A stretch of DNA of 64,000 nt from Peribacillus sp. Bi96 (GTDB taxonomy: Bacteria; Bacillota; Bacilli; Bacillales; DSM-1321): contig NZ_CAKKLV010000002.1 of NCBI RefSeq assembly GCF_918698115.1, forward strand, positions 372,001 through 436,000. The letters are read 5' to 3'. Below, one piece after another: positions 36,633 to 44,654 of this stretch. The stretch's first letter is position 1. Every line of letters starts with the position of its first letter. The notes beneath the pieces are model-generated. The model was not told the origin of the DNA. It did not search any database and saw only the letters and a program-made list of their open reading frames with translations. Made by a program: the position numbers and the translations under genes.

Positions 36633-37283
36633 CTACATCACTCCACGATTCAAGGCTTCTTGAATTTCATTTTTTGCTTTTACGAAATCGTCTTCGAGAA
36701 TGGCCTCAATAGACATTTGTAATCTTAAATGGAAATTTTCCATCGTTTCTGTATTCCATTGACTTTGGGCAAAAACCATGAGGATATGACTGGCTTCCTC
36801 AAAAAACCTGGATAAAGCTTTGTTTTTAGCGATTGAAAAAATATATCGAAATATCTGTTCAGCTCTTTTTTGATACTCCATTACATTACTTTTCTCACAC
36901 TCAACCGTTGCGCTTTCCAAATGGTTACGTAATGCTTGCCTATTTTCTGCATGCCACTTCCCTTGGGAAAATTCAATGCCCATCTGAATCAACCCGATCG
37001 TAACATCATTGTATTCAACGATTTCGTTTTGTGAAAATGGCTTGACGATGGTACCCCGCCTCGGTATTCTCTCAACAATCCCGTCAACCTGCAATAGATA
37101 AAGGGCTTCCCGAACTGGTGCGCGGCTCGTATTCAATTCTTTGGAAATGTCTTCTTCGACGATTTTCTCTCCAGCTTCTATTTCCCCTTCAATGATTTTT
37201 TTTAAAATGTGTTTAGCGATTTGTTGTGGCAGCGATTCTCCAAAATAAATGCCATCTGTAAAATTGGAAGTATTTCCAAACAT
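36633..37283 (-). CDS. GntR family regulator, FCD subfamily
   Basis: This 216-residue regulator has an N-terminal winged helix (about 15-78: LPQQIAKHILKKIIEGEIEAGEKI...NTSRAPVREALYLLQVDGIVERIPRRGTIV) and an all-helical C-terminal ligand domain of the FCD type. FCD regulators bind small organic acids, often with a metal. It lies directly upstream of the SDR operon with a palindrome between them, so it probably represses those genes. The ATG at 37283 follows AGGAGTG. Confidence 0.87.
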   Translation of the reverse strand: MFGNTSNFTDGIYFGESLPQQIAKHILKKIIEGEIEAGEKIVEEDISKELNTSRAPVREALYLLQVDGIVERIPRRGTIVKPFSQNEIVEYNDVTIGLIQMGIEFSQGKWHAENRQALRNHLESATVECEKSNVMEYQKRAEQIFRYIFSIAKNKALSRFFEEASHILMVFAQSQWNTETMENFHLRLQMSIEAILEDDFVKAKNEIQEALNRGVM

Positions 37284-37975
37284 CTTTCAGCACTCCTATA
37301 CTTCTATAATTAATTTTAGTATAACATAAGGATAGGAATTAACTTCCTTATAATTTTACAGCACCTGTTATGGAAGTGACCAAGAATAATGTAGTAAACC
37401 ATGTCAGATGGAAAAGCTCAGAAAGATTGTGACCGAACGCCTCTTCGAAGTGTGTACATATCCTCTTTTTCCGGTAGATACAACAAATATAGAGCCCAAT
37501 TCATAAGAGGTCTCCTTGTGTACTTTGTTAATCCACAAGCCGAGGTTTTGCTGGATCGCAGTTTGGTTTTTCCGAGTTTGTCAATTCAGTGAGTTTCGTT
37601 AAATAATAACATTCTTCACGCTACTTATGATCTGCCATTATTTGTATTCTTTAGCCTACAAACTTATTAATAAATTATGGACGATTTATCATTGCCTAAT
37701 CTTTTAAATTGCTTTTTATATGGTTCCAGCTGGATTACTGTAGATTTACTCTACATAGTTCGTGAGCTTGGCCATCCTTCAACGGAGCTGCGGAAGTTAT
37801 TCCCTAAACATCTTGGGCTTACGTGATCCATAATTATAGATGTTGACAGGATTAACGATTCCGTGGGCGGGTATGTTAGTAACATAAGTTTCTGTCTAAG
37901 CACTCTTTTCTTGAACAACATATGCCTGCATGTCAGTTAGGTGGATGCTGAATATAAATACAATACTTATAAAGT
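37284..37975. other. Gene-free region with a possible IS3-type transposase scrap
   Basis: No intact gene is visible. In the plus frame ending at TGA 37826, the stretch YGSSWITVDLLYIVRELG followed by HPSTELRKLF resembles the helix-turn-helix region of IS3-family OrfA proteins. It has no start, partner frame or inverted repeats, so it would be a decayed fragment. The 63-codon frame at 37401 has no ribosome binding site and is not called. Confidence 0.35.
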
Positions 37976-38028
37976 AGGGGTTCTTTTTTAAAGGATTGAT
38001 AATCACTTTAAAATACCCCTGTTTTTTA
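37976..38028 (+). terminator. Hairpin with T-run in the leader of the antiporter gene
   Basis: AGGGGT and ACCCCT are joined by an inner TTTTAAAG / CTTTAAAA stem and followed by six T residues, about 65 bases before the antiporter start. It could end a transcript from upstream or act as an attenuator in the antiporter leader; no leader peptide or known riboswitch is recognisable. Confidence 0.6.
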
Positions 38029-38090
38029 TCCTTTTAATAAAGGAATATTTGGTTGGGCCCACAGACTATTAAAGAAGATAGGGGGACTCT

Positions 38091-40157
38091 ATGTCATTTT
38101 TAATCACTTTGCTCGGATTATTAATTTCCATAATACTCGCTACAGTATTAAATGCCAAATGGTCTCGTATTCCACTACCGATTTACCAGATAGCCATCGG
38201 AGCAGCCCTTTCATTATTGCCACTTCGCTTATCATTGGATTTTCATTCGGAATTATTTATGATTTGTGTCATAGCTCCACTACTCTTTACAGAAGGGAAA
38301 AATACCTCACGAAAAGAAATGCTTGAATTGCGCAAGCCTATTCTGTTATTGGCATTTGGGTTGGTTTTTGTGACTGTGTTTGCAGGAGGGTATTTCATAC
38401 ACTGGTTAATACCGGATATGCCAATGGCTGTTGCTTTTGCTTTGGCAGCTACAATTACCCCTACGGACGCGGTAGCAGTTCACTCGATTACAAAAGGATT
38501 GAAGTTGCCGGGAAATATGATGCCGATCCTTGAAGGAGAATCACTTTTCAATGATGCCGCCGGAATCGTTGCTTTTAAAGTTGCCTTGGCCGCTGCTTTA
38601 ACAGGTGTTTTTTCTATAAAAGACGCTTCGCTTAATTTTATATTTGTGGCCTTAGGGGGAATCATAATCGGCCTCCTTTTGGGCTATTTAATCGTTAAAT
38701 TGCGATTGTTTTTACGGATTCATGGACTCGAAGAAATTTCCATGTCTATCGTAATTGAGTTGATTACACCTTTTGTCATCTATATGGCAGCTGAAGAATT
38801 CCATGTTTCCGGAATCCTCGCAGTGGTTTCAGCAGGTGTCATTCATGGCATTGAGCGGGACCGCCTTCAGAGTTCAACAACTAAATTGCAAATTGTATCG
38901 ACCAATACATGGTCAGTATTAGGTTATTTACTGAATGGGCTTGCATTTACTTTATTAGGATTTATGTTGCCGAGCGTTTATCAGGAAATCGAGTCCAACT
39001 TAAATAGGGGTGCTCTCTTTGGAATAAGTGTATTGATCGTTCTTTTATTATTGGTGATCCGCTTCATTTGGGTATACATCCTGCATGATACTTTCACAAA
39101 AAACAGAGTGAATCCATTAGAGCAATTCATTATGTCCCGAATCCATCGCGAAGAGATCAAAGTCACCGATGATAAGAATGTTACAAGATCACGATATGCA
39201 TTATTGACATCCGTTTGCGGCATTCACGGAACCATTACATTAGCTACCGCTTTATCCTTGCCATACTTTATGCCGGATGACACCTTATTCCCTATGCGTA
39301 ATACTGTCTTGTTTATCGCAGCTTGCGTTATTTTGTTAAGTGTCTTCTTGGCAACGGTTCTCTTGCCGATACTTGTAAAGACACCGACTGAATATGCAGA
39401 TGAACGCCTAACCTCTGAGGAAGCTTATAAAATTGTATTAACAAAAACGATCAATCAGCTGAGCAAAGAATCAAACATGGACAATCAAAAAGCGGTTTAT
39501 CAAGTAATGGATGATTTAAATGAACAACTGATAGATTTGGAACGAGGCATTACGAATAGACCGGACAATCGGACAATACAGAACTTAGTGGAGCAAGGGG
39601 CCATTGCGGAATTGGAAGTCGTTTCTGGATTAGTCGAAAAAGGAACTGTATCGGAAACAGCCTTTGAGCTATATAAAGTGTATATTTCCAGAAAATTAAA
39701 TTACATGCAAAAATCATATCTACAAAGAGCTTGGATTTTTTTGCAGGCATTTCTTTTCAAGAAAAAGCTCAATGTCAAATGGGATAAAAAATGGGAAGCA
39801 AAATTGGAGGACTCCTTGGATAAAAACTCGGAACTGATCCGGGAGTTCCGTAAAGCTCAAAAAGAAGCTTCAAAGGAAGCCATTTCGTTAATCAAACAAC
39901 AAACTACACCAGAAAACCGCCATGAAGTCATGCTTGTCATCCAAAGATATAATCGTTACCTGAATCCATTCGGAACTTTAAGTGAAAAAGAAGCAAATCG
40001 CTTACACGAAATGGTGAGTCATTTTCAATTGAATGCGATGCAAATCGAACGGGATATCATTCAGCAAATGGTTGAAGAGGATCGAATATCCACAAAAACA
40101 GCAACTGAGCTTAGACAAAACTTAATCTATGATGAAATGCTCATGATACAAAATTAA
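38091..40157 (+). CDS. Na+/H+ antiporter, CPA1/NhaP type with long cytosolic tail
   Basis: The protein (688 residues) has about twelve to thirteen hydrophobic segments up to residue 430, then a charged, helical cytosolic tail of about 250 residues. CPA1 landmarks are ITPTDAVAVHSI near residue 125 and GESLFNDAAGIVAFK near residue 150, which holds the Asn-Asp pair of the ion site. It exchanges Na+ (or K+) for H+ across the membrane to hold pH and salt balance. The tail is probably regulatory. ATG 38091 follows AGGGGGACT. It is a single-gene unit. Confidence 0.9.
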   Translation: MSFLITLLGLLISIILATVLNAKWSRIPLPIYQIAIGAALSLLPLRLSLDFHSELFMICVIAPLLFTEGKNTSRKEMLELRKPILLLAFGLVFVTVFAGGYFIHWLIPDMPMAVAFALAATITPTDAVAVHSITKGLKLPGNMMPILEGESLFNDAAGIVAFKVALAAALTGVFSIKDASLNFIFVALGGIIIGLLLGYLIVKLRLFLRIHGLEEISMSIVIELITPFVIYMAAEEFHVSGILAVVSAGVIHGIERDRLQSSTTKLQIVSTNTWSVLGYLLNGLAFTLLGFMLPSVYQEIESNLNRGALFGISVLIVLLLLVIRFIWVYILHDTFTKNRVNPLEQFIMSRIHREEIKVTDDKNVTRSRYALLTSVCGIHGTITLATALSLPYFMPDDTLFPMRNTVLFIAACVILLSVFLATVLLPILVKTPTEYADERLTSEEAYKIVLTKTINQLSKESNMDNQKAVYQVMDDLNEQLIDLERGITNRPDNRTIQNLVEQGAIAELEVVSGLVEKGTVSETAFELYKVYISRKLNYMQKSYLQRAWIFLQAFLFKKKLNVKWDKKWEAKLEDSLDKNSELIREFRKAQKEASKEAISLIKQQTTPENRHEVMLVIQRYNRYLNPFGTLSEKEANRLHEMVSHFQLNAMQIERDIIQQMVEEDRISTKTATELRQNLIYDEMLMIQN

Positions 40158-40234
40158 TATCCTATCCAGATTCAATATCTAGACAAGTCGAAAATTGAAT
40201 ATTTTTAAAGATTAGAAATATTTTTCTTTTTTAC

Positions 40235-40582
40235 CTATTTGAACGGGATCAAATCCCCATAACGTTGCCAACAAGCTGGATCAAAAGGTAAAAACCCGGC
40301 TACGTCACTTTTACCGTGAATGGCAGGGTTTTTACTATTGTAAATGCCTTGAATGATTGATGCGGGATTTCGGGTATTCTCATGATGGACAATTTCCTTC
40401 ATTGTCCCGCCATTAAATGGAACCCCGTAATACTGGGTATTTTCTGTACCGTCTTGATCGAAACCAGCAATGATAAACCTGCTCTCCTTATCATATAGGG
40501 GTCCTACCAACAAAACGCGGAAAACATACGCTAAGAGAGTAACATCAGGAAAATACGGGTTTACAACGGTAAGGAAATCCAA
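40235..40582 (-). pseudogene. Remnant of an S9 prolyl oligopeptidase gene
   Basis: The 115-codon frame contains LYDKESRFIIAGFDQDG and GGTMKEI-HHENTRN, which match residues of the intact S9 peptidase at 58196-59998 almost exactly, also at DNA level. Right after HENTRN the DNA jumps to a sequence matching the 3' flank of the intact gene, including its terminator hairpin and the text around TGATTGATGC. So the middle and C-terminal catalytic part of a second copy was deleted, and its N-terminus was replaced by unrelated sequence. No Ser-Asp-His triad remains. Confidence 0.75.
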
Positions 40583-40589
40583 ATATAAA

Positions 40590-40635
40590 AAAAAGCCTAA
40601 TTTCTCGCTTTTAACACCTAAAAATTAGGCTTTAG
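40590..40635 (+). terminator. Terminator downstream of the antiporter/S9 remnant
   Basis: AAGCCTAATTT pairs with AAATTAGGCTT. A- and T-rich flanks allow function in both directions. Confidence 0.65.
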
Positions 40636-40809
40636 TTATTTCATTAAAGCGCCCTTTTCTGGAATATTGATTATGCACTAATTTGTCTTTCTTTTTAATA
40701 TAAATAACCCAATCCATATTTTTTGTAACAATCTCTTATCATGCTACTAGTCTGTCACTTTGATCGATAATTTGTGTATATTTTAAGTGTTATTTTGCAC
40801 ATCCAACTA

Positions 40810-40853
40810 TAAAACCCAGCTACCTTCACATGAGAAGATTAGCTGGGTTTCTT
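40810..40853. terminator. Terminator of the DUF1697 gene
   Basis: AAACCCAGCTA and TAGCTGGGTTT are exact complements with T residues after the stem in the plus direction and A-rich sequence on the other side. The rest of 40636-40982 shows nothing. Confidence 0.6.
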
Positions 40854-40982
40854 AATTATGTACATCCAATCATTTATAGAACTATTCGGATTCGCCTAGT
40901 AGGCCCATTGACAGGGTTCTGGCTCTAATCTGTCAGATATTTTCCGATTACCAGAAAATTGTTCTTGCTAGTATCATGTAAT

Positions 40983-41528
40983 TCACGCCTCTGTTGCTTT
41001 CATAAGTTCGTATATTTTGCGAGTTGTATTTACATTCCTGATTGTTATTTGTTGATATGACTTTGAACCAATGAGTTTAGTCATACCGGATTTGCTAATA
41101 TTCTTTTTTTCAACCGACCATAGAATGGCTCCAGGAACGTATTTTACCGTATCAATTTCTGGTTTGATGACCAGCTTATTAAGCACTGACTCATCATTAA
41201 TTTCGTCCCATAAAAACAGTACATCGCTTCTCATCTGTTGGTCGTTCGTCCATGACTCTGGAAGGGAGTGTATGACTTTTTTTAAATCATGCAAACTACG
41301 GACTAAAACTTTGATTTGTAATCCGAAGTTTGTATGTATAGCCTCTTCTAAAATATGGGATATTGTTGTTTTTGATTGGCCATTCACTGTGAAAATAATA
41401 TTACCTGAATTGATATATGTACCTACAGAGCTCATACCTACTCGTTCAAAAGTTTTTTTAAGCAACTTCATGTCAATTTTATTTTTCCCACCAACATTGA
41501 TTCCCCTAAGCAGTGCGACATAGACCAT
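40983..41528 (-). CDS. DUF1697 family protein
   Basis: This 181-residue protein has the whole DUF1697 signature: YVALLRGINVGGKNKIDM at the start and GTYINSGNIIF near residue 38. The C-terminal basic motif is SGMTKLIGSKSYQQITIRNVNTTRKI. The function of this widespread family is unknown; its fold recalls a nucleic-acid-binding protein. ATG 41528 follows AGGAGG. It lies 151 bases downstream of vat on the same strand but likely as a separate unit. Confidence 0.88.
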   Translation of the reverse strand: MVYVALLRGINVGGKNKIDMKLLKKTFERVGMSSVGTYINSGNIIFTVNGQSKTTISHILEEAIHTNFGLQIKVLVRSLHDLKKVIHSLPESWTNDQQMRSDVLFLWDEINDESVLNKLVIKPEIDTVKYVPGAILWSVEKKNISKSGMTKLIGSKSYQQITIRNVNTTRKIYELMKATEA

Positions 41529-41679
41529 GATAATCCTCCTAGATCGATTAATTTAATTCAAATGGTGTTTACTGCAGAACTTTCATATAGTGTCTTATCG
41601 GCAAAAAAGGTTGGATATCTAAAAAAGTACCTAACTTTTTTTGTTACCATAACGAGTGCTATAGGCAGTTGTTAATTTG

Positions 41680-42333
41680 TCATATTTTATTTTTCAGGTT
41701 TTCTAGATTATCTATATCTCCATTTACTATCAAACCAATATGATCAGAAATAACTTCAATATCTAAATTCCACCATTTTATTTCTAGCAATTTGCTAATG
41801 ATTTCTTCTGAGAAACGGGTTTTAATTTTCTTTGCAGGGTTTCCTCCAACAATTGTAAATGGTTCTACATCTTTAGTAATAACTGATCTGGCTGCTATAA
41901 TAGCACCATCACCTATGTTGATTCCAGGCATAATGACCGTATCCATCCCAATCCAGACGTCATTTCCAATTATCGTGTCCCCTTTAAACGGCAATTGATC
42001 TAGCGTTGGTGTGTATTTCTCCCAACCTTGTCCAAAAATATTGAACGGATAAGTGGAGAAGCCATCCATCCTATGATTAGCTCCATTCATAATAAACGTT
42101 ACACCTGGTGCAATGGCACAAAATTTCCCTATAACAAGTCGATCACCAAAAAATTCGTAATGATACAACACTTGATCTTCAAAGGATTCTCCATTTTTTG
42201 CATCGTAATAAGAATATTCACCTGCAATAATATTTGGTCTCGTAATTGTATTTTTAATAAATTGTAAAATATTATTTCCTTTAATCGGATATTTATCTGT
42301 AGGATTCGGTCCATGCTGCTTATTTGATTCCAT
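41680..42333 (-). CDS. vat: Streptogramin A O-acetyltransferase (Vat family)
   Basis: This 217-residue left-handed beta-helix enzyme acetylates the hydroxyl of group A streptogramins (virginiamycin M, dalfopristin) with acetyl-CoA. It follows the Vat subfamily throughout: [14 protein letters not shown] at the N-terminus, [21 protein letters not shown], then [13 protein letters not shown] with His87 at the catalytic position (His82 in VatD). Hexapeptide repeats come next ([18 protein letters not shown]). Plain CatB chloramphenicol acetyltransferases lack this N-terminus. The gene starts 25 bases after vgb, so the two form one operon giving resistance to both streptogramin components. Distant chromosomal Vat homologues can have narrower activity. 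Confidence 0.88.
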   Translation of the reverse strand: MESNKQHGPNPTDKYPIKGNNILQFIKNTITRPNIIAGEYSYYDAKNGESFEDQVLYHYEFFGDRLVIGKFCAIAPGVTFIMNGANHRMDGFSTYPFNIFGQGWEKYTPTLDQLPFKGDTIIGNDVWIGMDTVIMPGINIGDGAIIAARSVITKDVEPFTIVGGNPAKKIKTRFSEEIISKLLEIKWWNLDIEVISDHIGLIVNGDIDNLENLKNKI

Positions 42334-42358
42334 AGGTAGTCACTACCTTTCATGGTTT

Positions 42359-43246
42359 TTATTCAAAGCTTAACCTGCCTAACTTATTGCATTCCTCAGC
42401 GAACCACAAGGCCTTGTCAGGTCCTACTACCATACCATGTGGCTCCGCATTTTTCGTAGGAATAGGATATTCCGTAATTTCACCGTTTATTGTAATTCGA
42501 CCTATTTGATTACTTCCCCATTCAGTGAACCATAAAGCACGATCAGGGCCGGTTACAATTGCGTGTGGACGAGCATTCGGAGTAGGAATGGTAAACTCAC
42601 TTATTATTCCAGCAGTAGTAATTCTGCCAATTTTATTTCCGTTAATTTCTACAAACCAAAGGGCACCATCCGGTCCATTTGTAATACCCACAGGACCAGC
42701 CTGTTTTGTGGGTAACTTATATGCAGTTACTTCCCCGCCTATCGTAATCCGACCTATTTGATTACTCTGATTCTGAGTAAACCATAGAGCATGATCAGAT
42801 CCAGCCACAATAAAAGAGGGATAAGAATCAGGAATAGGCAAACTATACTCAATAATTTCACCTGATGATAAGATTCTCCCAATTCTATTTCCGTTCATTT
42901 CTGTAAACCAAATGTCTCCATTATGTCCTTGCGTGATTCCAAAAGGTCCCGAATCACTGTTCGGTAGCGTATATTCAGTAATTTCACCTGTTACTGTTAG
43001 TTTACCAATTTTATTTGTCCTATTTTCAGTAAACCATATATCACCCTGATCTGTAGAAGTGATAGATAGCACACCTGCATTGACAGTAGGAAGATCAATA
43101 TGAGTCACTTTACCATCAACAGTCATTCGACCTATTTGATTCGCTTTATGTTGTGTAAACCATAGGGCACCATCCTTTCCCCTAGTAATTCCATAAGGAC
43201 CTGAATCTATATAAGGAAGTTCAAATTCTTCAATTTTTATTCTCAC
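42359..43246 (-). CDS. vgb: Virginiamycin B lyase (streptogramin B lyase)
   Basis: This 295-residue seven-bladed beta-propeller linearises group B streptogramins by an elimination at the ester bond. Repeats of about 42 residues are plain (GP-GIT-G-DGALWFTE-..NKIGRIT). The residues known to be needed in the staphylococcal enzyme fall at the same positions: His228 (NARPHAI), His270 (AEPHGM) and Glu284 (WFAEEC). The start is GTG 43246 with AAGGAGG eight bases upstream. A possible promoter lies at 43294-43322. It is the first gene of a two-gene operon with vat. Confidence 0.92.
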   Translation of the reverse strand: MRIKIEEFELPYIDSGPYGITRGKDGALWFTQHKANQIGRMTVDGKVTHIDLPTVNAGVLSITSTDQGDIWFTENRTNKIGKLTVTGEITEYTLPNSDSGPFGITQGHNGDIWFTEMNGNRIGRILSSGEIIEYSLPIPDSYPSFIVAGSDHALWFTQNQSNQIGRITIGGEVTAYKLPTKQAGPVGITNGPDGALWFVEINGNKIGRITTAGIISEFTIPTPNARPHAIVTGPDRALWFTEWGSNQIGRITINGEITEYPIPTKNAEPHGMVVGPDKALWFAEECNKLGRLSFE

Positions 43247-43293
43247 GTTAATTCCTCCTTTTTCTTTTTTAATATTATTCTAGTAATTCGTTT

Positions 43294-43362
43294 TTTATAC
43301 GGTGCATTTTCAGTTAACACAAATAACACGGTCGAATAAATTGAAGCGGAGTTATTTGTGTT
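43294..43362 (-). promoter_or_regulatory. Probable vgb-vat promoter with overlapping inverted repeat
   Basis: On the minus strand TTGTGT (43317-43322) and TATAAA (43294-43299) lie 17 bases apart. The -35 box sits inside one arm of a 12-bp perfect inverted repeat (AACACAAATAAC, 43316-43327, complement at 43351-43362). The repeat may be an operator or the terminator of the upstream VOC gene; there is no T-run. Confidence 0.45.
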
Positions 43363-43379
43363 GATAAATTCCTAATCAA

Positions 43380-43766
43380 TTACAGCATTTTATATATTTC
43401 AATAAGGTTCCTATCTGGGTCTCGAAAATGTGCAATACGTGATCTCCATTCTTTACGATCGTGTGGTTTAGTAATAAATTCAATCCCATTTTCTTTTAAA
43501 CGGTAATAGGTCTTATCAACATCTCCTACTTCAAATTGAAGTAAAAATTTTGATTGAGATTCCCCTTCTAAAAATTTATTTTCCTCTCCGACCACTTCTG
43601 CCATGGCTTTTCGGGATAAAATCTCGATTTTCGTTTCTCCATTATTGAAAAGTGCATATTCCATTTCTTCCTCGTACCAACTTATTGAAAGTCCTAATAA
43701 ATCTTTGTAAAAATTGGAGCTTTTTTTAAAATCATTAACCAACAGTCTGATTTGTAATAACTTCAG
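43380..43766 (-). CDS. VOC family protein, possible CTG start
   Basis: This glyoxalase-fold protein has FYKDLLGLSISW, an IEIL metal-site region and the C-terminal RIAHFRDPDRNLIEIYK box with the conserved Glu. The family N-terminus (LLQIRLLVNDF) is only complete if translation begins at CTG 43766, which has AGGAGG at proper spacing; the first ordinary start, TTG 43742, cuts beta strand 1 and lacks a site. The product would have 128 residues. The substrate is unknown. Its place just upstream of vgb-vat could mean a further drug-related role, but other VOC genes in this window stand alone. Confidence 0.78.
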   Translation of the reverse strand: MKLLQIRLLVNDFKKSSNFYKDLLGLSISWYEEEMEYALFNNGETKIEILSRKAMAEVVGEENKFLEGESQSKFLLQFEVGDVDKTYYRLKENGIEFITKPHDRKEWRSRIAHFRDPDRNLIEIYKML

Positions 43767-44281
43767 TTCAATCTCCTCCTAATAATATAATTCTCTTCAT
43801 ATCCAAAAAAACCTGTATGTAAACTAAACCTATAGACCATCTACATTTCTAGTTACCATAAACTAAATAACATCACCTGATTTAACTTCGATTTACGTAC
43901 GAATAATCCCTCCTCTAATTCAAGAAAATGGCCCGATTGTTGAACAAAATTAAAAAAGTCATTTAATTCATTAGTTATGGATAAATGCCATAAACGACCG
44001 TTTTTGGTTAAAAACAGAGAACTTCTCTAAAACCTCAAAAACTACTTGAAATACATAACCAAAATCTAAATGCCAATATATCTATTACAAACCCCTTTTT
44101 GGTATAGTTAGGATATTAAAAAAGGGGGATTCTACAGCTCTCTTGCTCTTTAACTTATATTAACCAAGCAGATATAGAATAACTTTAACGTAGCGACCGG
44201 AATGTATAAGCCAAATGATTTATAACAAATTGAAAGCTTAAATATTAGATAGCTTTTATCGTCCCAAGAATTTCGGAAAAC
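43767..44281. other. Gene-free stretch
   Basis: About 500 AT-rich bases without a supported gene. A purine-rich AAAAAAGGGGGA at 44119 is not followed by a useful reading frame. No repeat or operator stands out. Confidence 0.5.
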
Positions 44282-44308
44282 AAAAAACGAGCCCCCAAAA
44301 TGGCTCGC
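44282..44308 (-). terminator. Terminator of the AtuA operon
   Basis: GCGAGCC-ATTTTGGG-GGCTCGT is followed by six T residues on the minus strand, 14 bases past the last stop codon of the seven-gene operon. Confidence 0.88.
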
Positions 44309-44321
44309 CTTCGTATCAATA

Positions 44322-44654
44322 TTAATAATTTGAGTTATTTACATCGACCTCCATATCGATTTCCATATCCATTAGAGCCGAGCTCAAGCTTTTTCCATGC
44401 CGATCCAAAGTAAGTGATTTTGTGACGCCTCCGCCTAGTGCGTTTTGCATGACAAAATTCAACGCTCCGATTTTTGGCAGTTCATACCTAACCACATCAC
44501 CCTTCACTATTTCATGAAAGTAATCCTTAACCTTTTCTGCGGTTACCTGTTTTTTTACTTTTTCAAAATCTTCCATACGATAGACGATGACGGAAACATT
44601 TGAAATATTTCCTTTATCCCCTGATCTAGAGTGAGTGACTTGCTTGAGTTTCAA
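44322..44654 (-). CDS. AtuA-associated small subunit (AtuA-like ferredoxin-fold domain)
   Basis: This 110-residue protein matches the domain that follows AtuA in longer fused proteins: HSRSGDKGNISNVSVIVY at the start and YELPKIGALNFVMQNALGGGVTKSL in the middle. The start is TTG 44654 with GAGGAGG nine bases upstream. It overlaps the end of the AtuA gene by 29 bases, so the two are translated together and likely form one complex. Activity unknown. Confidence 0.83.
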   Translation of the reverse strand: MKLKQVTHSRSGDKGNISNVSVIVYRMEDFEKVKKQVTAEKVKDYFHEIVKGDVVRYELPKIGALNFVMQNALGGGVTKSLTLDRHGKSLSSALMDMEIDMEVDVNNSNY

